Assembly (NCBI GenBank): GCA_019695455.1 | Contig: JAEUAC010000027.1 | Span: 1-32,869 of the forward strand | Direction: 5' to 3' | From: Methylorubrum extorquens | Lineage (GTDB): Bacteria; Pseudomonadota; Alphaproteobacteria; Rhizobiales; Beijerinckiaceae | DNA length: 32,869 nucleotides | Shown: one piece after another, positions 1 through 7,451 of the stretch | How positions within the stretch are numbered: the stretch's first letter is position 1 | Layout: the number at the start of each line of letters is the position of its first letter | The notes under the pieces: generated by a model | What the model was told of the DNA's origin: nothing | Databases searched by the model: none | Seen by the model: only the letters and a program-made list of their open reading frames with translations | Position numbers and translations under genes: made by a program

Positions 1-1014
1 CTCATGGCCGCGCTCGACGAGGCCGGGGCCACGCTGGTCGGCTTCACGGAGATGACCGCCCTCGCCTACGAGCCGTCCGGCGCCAATGCCGACAGGGGCC
101 GCCCGCTCAACCCGGCCGCGCCGGACCGGATCTGCGGCGGCTCGTCGTCCGGCTCCGCGGTCGCGGTCGCGGCGGGCCTCTGCGACGTCGCGATCGGCTC
201 GGACACGGCCGGCTCGCTCCGCATCCCGGCGCAGGCCTGCGGCGTCGCCGCCTGGAAGCCGAGCGCCGGCCTCGTGCCCGACGCGGGCGCCATGCCGCTC
301 GCGCCGAGCCTCGACGCGCTGGGGTTCCTCGCCCGCGACGTCGCGGTGCTCGACCGCGTCGCCGCGCTCTTCGCCCCCGACGCCGCGCCGGCCATCCGAT
401 CGGTCGCGATCGCGGCCGACATCCTGGCCGGGTGCGACCCGGCCGTGGCGTCCGCCTTCGACGCGGCCCGGCGCGCCCTCCCGGCGACCATCGACGTCGC
501 CCTGCAGCCGCTCCTCTCCGAATGCGACGCGCCCTGCCTCGTCATCCTGCAGGCCGAGGCCGCGCGCAGCCATGCGGGCCTCCTCGCCGGCGGCCGGCTC
601 GACCCGGTGCTCGCGCGCCGTCTGGCGAAGGGCGCCGACCTGCCCGCCGCGCAGGTCGAGGCGGCCTATGCGGCCCTGCGCCGCCTGCGGGCGGAGGATC
701 CGACCCGCCTCATGGGCGGGGCGGACGCGATCCTGCTGCCCGTCATGCGGATCCCGACGCCGCGGGTCGAGACCTGCGAGCCCGGCCAGGCCGCCTTCGA
801 TCCGAAGACGCTCTACGCCCTGTCGGCCCTGACCCGCTTCGCGAACCTGCTCGGCTGGCCCGCCGTCGCGATCCCGGTCGGACGCGACGACGGAGGGGCG
901 CCGCTCGCCGTGCAGCTGGTCGGCCGGCCGGGGAGCGACCGCGCCCTCCTGGCGCTCGCCGGCACCATGGCGGCCGCAAACGGATCGGGCCGCGACGGGG
1001 GAGACGCATCGTGA
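1..1014 (+). CDS. Amidase (amidase-signature family), 5' end cut by the window
   Basis: The reading frame is already open at base 1, so the ATG at 4 is probably internal; a full-length amidase would have roughly 90 more residues. The amidase signature is clear. GGSSSGSAVAVAAG carries the cis-Ser, followed by SDTAGSLRIPA with the nucleophile Ser. The Lys of the Ser-cisSer-Lys triad should lie upstream, outside the window. The family hydrolyses carboxamides to acid plus ammonia in the cytoplasm; the substrate cannot be read here. The TGA overlaps the GTG start of the CoA-transferase, so the two are translationally coupled. This is the first visible gene of an eight-gene operon with an importer, which suggests the amide is an imported compound or an intermediate of it. 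The family is certain; the substrate is unknown. Confidence 0.9.
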   Translation, partial: LMAALDEAGATLVGFTEMTALAYEPSGANADRGRPLNPAAPDRICGGSSSGSAVAVAAGLCDVAIGSDTAGSLRIPAQACGVAAWKPSAGLVPDAGAMPLAPSLDALGFLARDVAVLDRVAALFAPDAAPAIRSVAIAADILAGCDPAVASAFDAARRALPATIDVALQPLLSECDAPCLVILQAEAARSHAGLLAGGRLDPVLARRLAKGADLPAAQVEAAYAALRRLRAEDPTRLMGGADAILLPVMRIPTPRVETCEPGQAAFDPKTLYALSALTRFANLLGWPAVAIPVGRDDGGAPLAVQLVGRPGSDRALLALAGTMAAANGSGRDGGDAS

Positions 1015-2201
1015 CGACCGCGCGATCCAGGGCCCTCGAGGGCCTCGTCGTCCTCGACCTGACGCGCGTCCGCGCCGGCCCGACCTGCTGCCGCGTGCTG
1101 GCGGATTTCGGCGCGGACGTCGTCAAGGTGGAGGCCCCGCCGGGGATCGATCCGAACGAGGCCATGTCGGGGCCGCGGCACGGCTACGACATGCAGAACC
1201 TGCATCGGAACAAGCGGTCGCTGACGCTGAACCTGAAGCGCCCGGAGGGCCGGGACGTGTTCCTGGCGCTCGTGCGGACGGCGGACGTCGTCGTCGAGAA
1301 CTACCGCCCGGACGTGAAGGACCGGCTCGGCATCGGCTACGAGGCGCTGCGGGCCGAGAACCCGCGCGTGATCCTGTGCTCCATCTCGGGCTTCGGCCAG
1401 ACCGGCCCGTACCGGGACCGGGCCGGCTTCGACCAGATCGCGCAGGGCATGGGCGGCCTGATGGGCGTCACGGGCGAGCCGGGCCAGGGACCCATGCGGG
1501 CCGGCATCGCCATCGCGGATTCGAGCGCCGGCCTCTACGCGGCGACCGGCATCCTCGTGGCCCTGGCCGAGCGCGAGCGCTCCGGCGAGGGCCAGTGGGT
1601 CCAGACCTCGCTCTTGCAATCCCAGATCGCGCTCTGCGACTTCCAGGCGGCGCTCTATCTCGTCGACGGCAAGGTGCCCGCGCAGGCCGGCAACGACCAC
1701 CCGTACTCGACGCCCATGGGCGTCGTCGCGACGGCCGACGGCTTCATCAACATCGGCGTCGGGGGCGACGGCCAGTGGCAGGCCTTCTGCCGCGCCGTCG
1801 AGCGGCCCGACCTCGCGGCCGACCCGGTCTACGCGACGGGGACGGCCCGCTTCGAGAACCGGCCCAGGCTGCGGCCGATCCTGGCCGCGATCTTCCGCGA
1901 GAAGACCTCGGCCGAATGGCTCGACATCCTCGAGCGGAACCAGGTCCCGGCGGGGCCGATCTACGGCATGGACGAGGTCTTCGCCGATCCCCAGGTCCGG
2001 CATCTCGCCATGGCGGCGCCGGTCCGTCATCCTGTCCGCGGCGAGATCGCCGTGGTGGCCCAGCCCGTGACCCTATCCCGCACGCCCGCGAGCGTCGTCA
2101 GCGCGATCCCGGAACCGGGCGAGCACACGGACGAGATCCTGGCGGCCGCGGGATTCGGGCCGCAGGCGATCGCGCGGCTGCGCCGGGACGGAGTGGTATG
2201 A
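1011..2201 (+). CDS. CaiB/BaiF family (class III) CoA-transferase
   Basis: This is a 396-residue protein with GTG start at 1011, overlapping the amidase stop; the longer ORF from 432 is a shadow of the amidase. The N-terminus (GLVVLDLTRVRAGPTC..LADFGADVVKVE) is the CoA-binding Rossmann-like start of family III transferases. Asp141 in GFDQIAQGMGGLMG sits where the family carries its catalytic aspartate, which forms the mixed anhydride. The C-terminal part (EWLDILERNQVPAGPIY) is typical. Members move CoA between acyl-CoA and a free carboxylate. Placed after an amidase, it would activate the released acid as a CoA thioester. Its stop overlaps the next start (ATGA). Family assignment is firm; the acid is unknown. 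Confidence 0.93.
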   Translation: MTTARSRALEGLVVLDLTRVRAGPTCCRVLADFGADVVKVEAPPGIDPNEAMSGPRHGYDMQNLHRNKRSLTLNLKRPEGRDVFLALVRTADVVVENYRPDVKDRLGIGYEALRAENPRVILCSISGFGQTGPYRDRAGFDQIAQGMGGLMGVTGEPGQGPMRAGIAIADSSAGLYAATGILVALAERERSGEGQWVQTSLLQSQIALCDFQAALYLVDGKVPAQAGNDHPYSTPMGVVATADGFINIGVGGDGQWQAFCRAVERPDLAADPVYATGTARFENRPRLRPILAAIFREKTSAEWLDILERNQVPAGPIYGMDEVFADPQVRHLAMAAPVRHPVRGEIAVVAQPVTLSRTPASVVSAIPEPGEHTDEILAAAGFGPQAIARLRRDGVV

Positions 2202-3004
2202 CGAGCATGCAGGCAACGGCACCCGGGACGGTCCGCTACGAGGCGCGGGACGGCGTCGCGATCCTCACGATCGACAACGAGGCGCGGCGCAACGCCATGT
2301 CGCTCGCGATGTGGCGGAGCCTGCCTTCGCTCGCGGCGCAGGCCGACGCGGATCCCGCCGTGCGGGCCATCGTGCTGCAGGGCGCGGGCGACAAGGCCTT
2401 CTGCGCGGGCGCCGACATCTCCCAGTTCGGCGAGGCGCGATCGAGCGAGGCCGCGGTCGCGGCCTACGACGAGGCGGTGGCGCAGGGCGGCGGCGCGCTG
2501 GTGCGCGCCGCGAAGCCGAGCCTCGCCCTCATCCGGGGCGTCTGCTTCGGCGGCGGGCTCGGGCTCGCCATGGCGTGCGACATCCGGCTGGCCGCCGGCG
2601 GCTCGCGCTTCCGCATCCCGGCCGCCCGCCTCGGGCTCGGCTACGGCTACGAGGGCGTCCGCACGCTCGTCGGCCGCATCGGCTACCCGGCGACGGCCGA
2701 CCTCCTGGTCTCGGCCCGCATCGTCGAATCCGACGAGGCCGAGCGCCTGGGCATCGTGAACCGGGTCTGGCCCGCGGATCGCTTCGAGGCGGAATCCTCC
2801 GCCTATCTGGCGCAGGTCGGACGGAACGCGCCGCTGACGCTGAAGGCCACGAAGGGGGCGCTCGCCGCCCTCGCCCGGCCGGAGGCGGAGCGGGACCTCG
2901 ACGCCGTCGCGGCGCTCGTCGCGGCGTGTTTCGGCAGCCACGACTATCGCGAGGGGCAGGCCGCCTTCCGCGAGAAGAGAGACCCGGTCTTCCGGGGCGA
3001 GTAG
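2198..3004 (+). CDS. Crotonase-fold protein (enoyl-CoA hydratase/isomerase family) lacking both hydratase glutamates
   Basis: This is a 268-residue protein with ATG at 2198, coupled to the CoA-transferase by an ATGA overlap. The crotonase fold is clear: FCAGADISQFGEA, the first oxyanion-hole region, and FGGGLGLAMACDIRLA, the second. Rat mitochondrial enoyl-CoA hydratase uses Glu144 (GGGCE) and Glu164 (PE). The aligned positions here are Gly122 and Ala142 (SRFRIPAARLG), so classical syn-hydration is unlikely. Superfamily relatives without these Glu act as isomerases, decarboxylases, dehalogenases or C-C hydrolases. Given the upstream CoA-transferase, the substrate is most likely the CoA thioester made there. 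'Enoyl-CoA hydratase' should be read as a fold label only. Family membership is certain; the reaction is open. Confidence 0.9.
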   Translation: MTSMQATAPGTVRYEARDGVAILTIDNEARRNAMSLAMWRSLPSLAAQADADPAVRAIVLQGAGDKAFCAGADISQFGEARSSEAAVAAYDEAVAQGGGALVRAAKPSLALIRGVCFGGGLGLAMACDIRLAAGGSRFRIPAARLGLGYGYEGVRTLVGRIGYPATADLLVSARIVESDEAERLGIVNRVWPADRFEAESSAYLAQVGRNAPLTLKATKGALAALARPEAERDLDAVAALVAACFGSHDYREGQAAFREKRDPVFRGE

Positions 3005-3060
3005 CGCATGGCCGCCACCCCGCCCCGCGAAGCCGGCCACCACGGCCACGGAGATCGGAC

Positions 3061-4053
3061 ATGAAGCGTCGTCACGTTCTGGCAAGTCTCGCGGCCTCGG
3101 GCCTCGCGGCCTCGCTCGCCTTCGCGACGGGTGCCGTCGCGCAGGCGCCGGCGCCCCTGAACCCGCCCGTCACGCTGACGGTCGGGTACCAGAAGGTCGG
3201 GCACCTCGCGCCGATCACGCTGATCGAGGACGAGCTGAAGAAGGGCGGCGTCGACCTCAAGCTGGTCGAGTTCGCCCGCTACGCCGACGCCCGCACGGCG
3301 CTGCTCTCGGGCTCGCTCGACGCGGCCTCGGTCGGCCCGGCGGACCTCGCCATCGCGCTCGCGAACGGGGCGACGGGGATCGTCGGCATCATGGGCGTCG
3401 GCTCCTCGCCGAAATACGTGATCGGCAAGACGGGCACGAAGCTCGACAGCTGGGACGACCTGAAGGGCAAGAAGGTCGGCATCGCGCCGGGCTCGGCCGT
3501 GTGGTTCCAGTTCGCGGCGGCGCTGACGGAGCGCGGCATCCCCTATTCGAGCTTCAACGCCGTCAACATCCAGGGCGCCGGCACCAACTTCAACCAGGCG
3601 CTCCAGCGCGGCGACGTCGACGCGATCGTCACCTGGGAGCCCTTCGAGTCGATCCCGGTCATCCAGGGCTACGGCTTCTTCGCCAAGAACCTCGACTACA
3701 GCCGCTCGCAGGCGGTCGGCGCCGAGCTCGGCATGTTCGTGGCCACCAAGGCGGCCGCGACGGACAAGAAGGAGGCGCTGCAGCGCTTCGTGACGGCCTA
3801 TGTCGGCCGCATGAAGGCGCTGTCCGCCTCGCCCCCGGATTTCGCGGCCGCGATGGCGAAGCTCACGGGCCTCGAGCCGTCGCTCGCCGCCAAGGTCTCG
3901 GAGGTGATCCAGCTCGGGCCCGTCATCACGCCTGAGCAGATCAAGCGCCAGGCCAAGGCCTTCAACGAGCTCGGCGTCATCCAGAAGGACGTCTCGGGCG
4001 AGATCGACAAGTACTGGGCGCCGGAATTCGTCCAGCGCGCCACGGGCGGCTGA
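3061..4053 (+). CDS. ABC transporter substrate-binding protein, SsuA/TauA/NMT1-like
   Basis: This is a 330-residue secreted binding protein. The first ~30 residues form a signal peptide with an N-terminal double arginine (KRRHVLASLAASG) and a likely cut after AVAQA, so Sec or possibly Tat export. The mature part follows the NMT1/SsuA pattern: VGYQKVGHLAPITLIED, LLSGSLDAASVGPADLAIAL, then DDLKGKKVGIAPGSAVWF and DVDAIVTWEP. Relatives bind sulfonates, taurine, nitrate or pyrimidine precursors, and the ligand cannot be told apart here. An SD-like GGAG lies 7 nt before the ATG. It follows the crotonase gene after a 56-base gap and precedes its permease and ATPase. It probably captures the compound degraded by the surrounding enzymes. 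Confidence 0.92.
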   Translation: MKRRHVLASLAASGLAASLAFATGAVAQAPAPLNPPVTLTVGYQKVGHLAPITLIEDELKKGGVDLKLVEFARYADARTALLSGSLDAASVGPADLAIALANGATGIVGIMGVGSSPKYVIGKTGTKLDSWDDLKGKKVGIAPGSAVWFQFAAALTERGIPYSSFNAVNIQGAGTNFNQALQRGDVDAIVTWEPFESIPVIQGYGFFAKNLDYSRSQAVGAELGMFVATKAAATDKKEALQRFVTAYVGRMKALSASPPDFAAAMAKLTGLEPSLAAKVSEVIQLGPVITPEQIKRQAKAFNELGVIQKDVSGEIDKYWAPEFVQRATGG

Positions 4054-4062
4054 GCGCGACCG

Positions 4063-4941
4063 ATGTCCACCGTCGTCCTGTCCGCCGAGAAGAGCCAGCC
4101 CGCCCCGCGCGCGAGTCTCGGGGTGAGCCTCGGGCCCACCCTCGGCCGGGCCGGCCAGCTCGTGGCCGGGCTCGCCCTGCCGGTGGCGCTGGTCGCGATC
4201 TGGCAGCTGGCCTCGACGGACGGCTCGCTCTTCGGCGGCGCGCTGCCGAGCCCGGACCGCGTCTGGCGGGCCTGGCTCGTCTGGGCCTTCGGCAATCCCG
4301 GCATGGGGCTGAACCCCTATAGCGGGACCTGGTGGGACAACGTCGTCTTCTCGTCCATCCGGGTCGCCAAGGGCTTCGGGCTCGCCATCCTGGTCGGCGT
4401 GCCCCTCGGCATCATGATCGGCTGGTCGCGCGCGGTCGCGCTCGCGGTCGATCCGACCATCCAGATCCTGCGGCCGATCCCGATCACGGCCTGGCTGCCG
4501 ATCTCGCTCGCGATCTTCGGCATCCGCGACTTCGGCGCGATCTTCCTGATCCTGCTCGGCGCCTTCTACCCGATCGTCATCAACTCGATGCACGGGGCGC
4601 GCGGCATCGACCGCAACTGGATCCGGGCCGCCATGATGATGGGCGCCTCGCGCACCGCCATCCTGCGCCGCGTGGTGCTGCCGGCCGCCCTCCCGTCCAT
4701 CTTCACGGGGCTCCGCATCGGGCTCGGCATCGGCTGGACGGCCGTGATCGTGTCCGAGATGGTCGCCGTGAAGTCCGGCCTCGGCTACGTCCTGTGGGAC
4801 GCCTACTACGTCGGCCGCATGGAGGTCGTCATCGCCGACATGGTCTCGATCGGCGTGATGGGCTTCCTGTCCGACCGGCTGATCGTCCTTCTCGAGCATT
4901 GGGCGCTGCGCTGGCGCCGGCTCCAATCCTTCTCGGCCTGA
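4063..4941 (+). CDS. ABC transporter permease, SsuC/TauC-like
   Basis: This is a 292-residue inner-membrane protein with several hydrophobic helices, including one at about residue 35 (LVAGLALPVALVAIWQLA). The cytoplasmic EAA-type loop that contacts the ATPase is visible as IRAAMMMGASRTAILRRVVLPAALPS. Length and architecture match the BPD_transp_1 permeases of sulfonate/taurine/nitrate importers, which work as homodimers. The N-terminal ~30 residues before the first helix are long but not exceptional. The gene starts 9 nt after the binding-protein stop and is followed 8 nt later by the ATPase, giving a complete importer of the usual order SBP-permease-ATPase. Confidence 0.93.
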   Translation: MSTVVLSAEKSQPAPRASLGVSLGPTLGRAGQLVAGLALPVALVAIWQLASTDGSLFGGALPSPDRVWRAWLVWAFGNPGMGLNPYSGTWWDNVVFSSIRVAKGFGLAILVGVPLGIMIGWSRAVALAVDPTIQILRPIPITAWLPISLAIFGIRDFGAIFLILLGAFYPIVINSMHGARGIDRNWIRAAMMMGASRTAILRRVVLPAALPSIFTGLRIGLGIGWTAVIVSEMVAVKSGLGYVLWDAYYVGRMEVVIADMVSIGVMGFLSDRLIVLLEHWALRWRRLQSFSA

Positions 4942-4949
4942 GGCATCCG

Positions 4950-5711
4950 ATGGGCGCGATCTCGTTCTCGGCCGTCGACAAGACCTACGGCGGCCGCGCC
5001 GCGCCCGTCCGGGCGCTCGCCGCCGTCGACCTCGAGGTGGGGGACGGCGAGTTCGTGGCGCTCTTGGGCCCCTCCGGCTGCGGCAAGTCCACGCTCCTGA
5101 ACCTCCTCGCCGGGTTCGAGCCGCCGTCCGGCGGGCGCCTCCTCTTCGACGGCGGCCCCGTCGCGAAGCCCGGGCCCGACCGGGCCGTCGTGTTCCAGGA
5201 GGCGGCGCTCCTGCCCTGGCTCACCGTCTGGCAGAACGTGACCTTCGGCCCGCAGGTGCAGGGGCTGTCGCGCGGCGACTACGAGCCGCGCGCGGCCGAG
5301 ATGATCCGCCTCGTCGGGCTCGACGGCTTCCGCGACGCGCTGCCGGCGCAGCTCTCGGGCGGCATGCGCCAGCGCGTGGGCATCGCCCGCGCGCTCGTCA
5401 TGGACCCGAAGGCGCTCCTGATGGACGAGCCCTTCGGGGCGCTCGACGCGCAGACGCGCCTCACGATGCAGCAATTGCTGCTCGACGTCTGGCAGCGCCT
5501 GCGCACCACGGTCCTCTTCGTGACCCACGACATCGACGAGGCGATCCTGCTGGCCGACCGGGTCCTCGTCATGTCGGCGCGGCCGGGCCGGATCACGCGC
5601 GACATCCCCATCACGCTGCGCCGGCCGCGCTCGGTCGACGACCTCACGAACCCGGACTTCATCCGCTTCAAGGCCACCATCATGGCCGACATGCGGGCCA
5701 CCGGGCACTGA
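4950..5711 (+). CDS. ABC transporter ATP-binding protein, SsuB/TauB-like
   Basis: This is a 253-residue nucleotide-binding subunit with ATG at 4950; the ORF from 4332 is a shadow of the permease. Walker A is LLGPSGCGKST, the Q-loop region AVVFQEAALLPW, the ABC signature LSGGMRQRVGIARAL and Walker B LLMDEPFGALD; the switch His is in VTHDIDEAI. The FQEAALLPW and MDEPFGALD forms are characteristic of the nitrate/sulfonate/taurine importer ATPases, in agreement with the two preceding genes. All catalytic motifs are intact. It powers import across the inner membrane for the pathway encoded around it. Confidence 0.95.
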   Translation: MGAISFSAVDKTYGGRAAPVRALAAVDLEVGDGEFVALLGPSGCGKSTLLNLLAGFEPPSGGRLLFDGGPVAKPGPDRAVVFQEAALLPWLTVWQNVTFGPQVQGLSRGDYEPRAAEMIRLVGLDGFRDALPAQLSGGMRQRVGIARALVMDPKALLMDEPFGALDAQTRLTMQQLLLDVWQRLRTTVLFVTHDIDEAILLADRVLVMSARPGRITRDIPITLRRPRSVDDLTNPDFIRFKATIMADMRATGH

Positions 5712-5728
5712 CACGAGGACCTCGCCGC

Positions 5729-6604
5729 TTGGCCAATCCGCGCATCCCCTACCGGCTCTCGTCCGAGCGCCACCGCCTGCCCGCCCTCGGCGGCAAGCGC
5801 ATCCTCGCCCATCTCGTCGTGAACGTGGAGCACTGGCAGTTCGACCAGCCGATGCCGCGCACCATCATCACGCCGCCGCACGGCCGCGAGACCGTGCCGG
5901 ACGTGCCGAACTTCGCCTGGGCGGATTACGGCATGCGGGCCGGCCTGCCCCGCATCCTGCAGCTCTTCCGGGACCGCCACCTGCCCGCCTCGACGAGCTG
6001 CAACGCGGGCGTCGTGGAGGCCTATCCGCAGGCCGCGACCGCCATGCTGGAGGCCGGCTGGGAGTTCATCGGCCACGGCATGCACCAGAGAGCGATCAAC
6101 CACGCCGAGGGCGGCGAGGAGGCCGTGATCGCGGCCGCCCTCGACACGCTGGCGGCCTTCACGGGGAAGCGACCCACGGGCTGGCTCTCGCCGGGCCTGC
6201 GCGAGACGCTGGACACGCCCGAGATCCTGGTGCGGAACGGGATCGACCACGTCTTCGACTGGGTGGTGGACGACCTGCCGTCCTGGATGGAGACCCGCGA
6301 GGGCCCCCTCCTGGCGATGCCCTACAACGTCGAGATCAACGATTCGATCGTCTACGCGGTGGAGAAGCACGCGACCGGCGAGATGCTGCGCCGGCTGGAC
6401 CACACGCTGCGACGGTTCGAGGAGGAGGCCGACGACAACCCGCGGGTGCTCGCCATCGGCCTGCACCCGCACCTGATCGCCGTGCCGCACCGCATCCACG
6501 AACTCGTCGGCATGGTGGACCGGCTCCTCGCGTCCGACGACGTGATCGTGACGACGGGGCCGGCGATCCGGGACTGGTACGCGGCAGCCGAACCGAAAGG
6601 ATGA
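5729..6604 (+). CDS. CE4-fold (polysaccharide-deacetylase family) hydrolase, PuuE/allantoinase-like
   Basis: This 291-residue protein starts with TTG at 5729; GAGGA lies about 9 nt upstream and no closer in-frame ATG fits the conserved N-terminus. The NodB-type core is recognisable. VVNVEHW occupies the first motif, with Glu34-His35 instead of the usual Asp pair. FIGHGMHQ supplies His116 and His119, metal ligands of motif 2. WLSPGLRETLDT and GLHPHLIAVPHR resemble the later motifs of the PuuE branch. PuuE-type enzymes are cofactor-independent allantoinases, so this branch includes cyclic-amide hydrolases as well as sugar deacetylases. In an operon with an amidase and an importer, a C-N hydrolase of a small molecule is more likely than a cell-wall deacetylase. 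The substrate is not known. Confidence 0.85.
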   Translation: MANPRIPYRLSSERHRLPALGGKRILAHLVVNVEHWQFDQPMPRTIITPPHGRETVPDVPNFAWADYGMRAGLPRILQLFRDRHLPASTSCNAGVVEAYPQAATAMLEAGWEFIGHGMHQRAINHAEGGEEAVIAAALDTLAAFTGKRPTGWLSPGLRETLDTPEILVRNGIDHVFDWVVDDLPSWMETREGPLLAMPYNVEINDSIVYAVEKHATGEMLRRLDHTLRRFEEEADDNPRVLAIGLHPHLIAVPHRIHELVGMVDRLLASDDVIVTTGPAIRDWYAAAEPKG

Positions 6605-6608
6605 CGGG

Positions 6609-7376
6609 ATGGACCTCGGATTGAAGGGCAGGCGGGTCGTCGTCACGGGCGGCTCGGCCGGGATCGGGCTCGCCTGCGCCCGGGCCTACGCGCAGGAGGG
6701 CTGCGACGTCGTCCTCGCCTCGCGCGACCGGGCGAAGCTCGACGCGGCGGCGGCCACGCTCGCTCCCCACGGCGTCCGCGTCGACGTCTTCGCGGGCGAC
6801 CTCGGCGTCGCGGCCGACCGGGAACGGCTCGCGGCCGCGCATGGGGAGGCCGACATCCTGGTCAACAACGCGGGCGCGATCCCGGGCGGCGGCCTCCTCG
6901 ATTTCGACATGGGCGCCTGGGAGGCGGCCTGGGCCCTCAAGGTCATGGGCTACATCCACCTGACCCAGCTCTATCTCGGCGCCATGAAGGCGCGCGGCGC
7001 GGGCACGATCGTCAACGTGATCGGGGCCGCCGGCCGCTCGCCCCGCTACGACTACGTCTGCGGCGGCACGGGCAACGCGGCCCTGATGGCCTTCACGGGC
7101 GCGGTCGGCGGCCGCTCCCCCGCCTGGGGCGTGCGGGTCTTCGCCATCAACCCCGCCATGACGCGGACCGACCGGGCCGTGACCCTCTCCAAGGCGCGCG
7201 CCAAGGAGCGCTTCGGCGACGAATCGCGCTGGGAGGAGCTGCTCTCCGGCCTGCCCTTCGGCCGCGCCATCGAGCCGGCCGAGATCGCGAACGCGGCCGT
7301 GTTCCTGTCCTCGCCGGCCTGCGGCTACGTCAGCGGCGCGACGCTCGACGTGGACGGCGGCGGCGCCTTCGCCTGA
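6609..7376 (+). CDS. SDR-fold protein with degenerate catalytic site
   Basis: This is a 255-residue classical-SDR-sized protein, 4 nt after the CE4 hydrolase stop. The cofactor half is intact: TGGSAGIG at 13-20, LVNNAG at 84-89, and the C-terminal VSGATLDVDGGGAFA. The catalytic half is not. Where SDRs have Ser, and Tyr-x-x-x-Lys before AAL, this protein reads VNVIGAAG and GGTGNAALMAF. That places Gly139 for Ser, Gly152 for Tyr and Asn156 for Lys. Dehydrogenation by the standard mechanism is therefore doubtful; Tyr147 or Tyr149 (RYDYVCGG) could stand in. It ends the operon, followed by a 14-bp palindrome. It may be a divergent oxidoreductase, a lyase or isomerase using the SDR fold, or a non-enzymatic subunit. 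Confidence 0.88.
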   Translation: MDLGLKGRRVVVTGGSAGIGLACARAYAQEGCDVVLASRDRAKLDAAAATLAPHGVRVDVFAGDLGVAADRERLAAAHGEADILVNNAGAIPGGGLLDFDMGAWEAAWALKVMGYIHLTQLYLGAMKARGAGTIVNVIGAAGRSPRYDYVCGGTGNAALMAFTGAVGGRSPAWGVRVFAINPAMTRTDRAVTLSKARAKERFGDESRWEELLSGLPFGRAIEPAEIANAAVFLSSPACGYVSGATLDVDGGGAFA

Positions 7377-7378
7377 CG

Positions 7379-7392
7379 GGCCGCGCGCGGCC
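7379..7392. terminator. 14-bp perfect palindrome 2 nt after the SDR stop
   Basis: The sequence GGCCGCGCGCGGCC is its own reverse complement and begins 2 nt after the TGA of the operon's last gene. It lies in the 75-bp gap between convergent genes. No T tract follows. A longer pairing, gggccgcg with cgcggccc at 7425-7432, would enclose the same gap. A terminator role is inferred from position. Confidence 0.4.
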
Positions 7393-7451
7393 TGGCGGCG
7401 GGGAGCGGAGGGGAGCGGCGCGCCCGCGGCCCTTCGCCCTCCGGCCGGCGG

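Noticed and set aside
2944-4926. Long minus-strand ORF of 660 codons
   Set aside because: It is antisense to the crotonase/binding-protein/permease genes, rich in Arg, His and Asp with no recognisable domain, which is a typical high-GC shadow.
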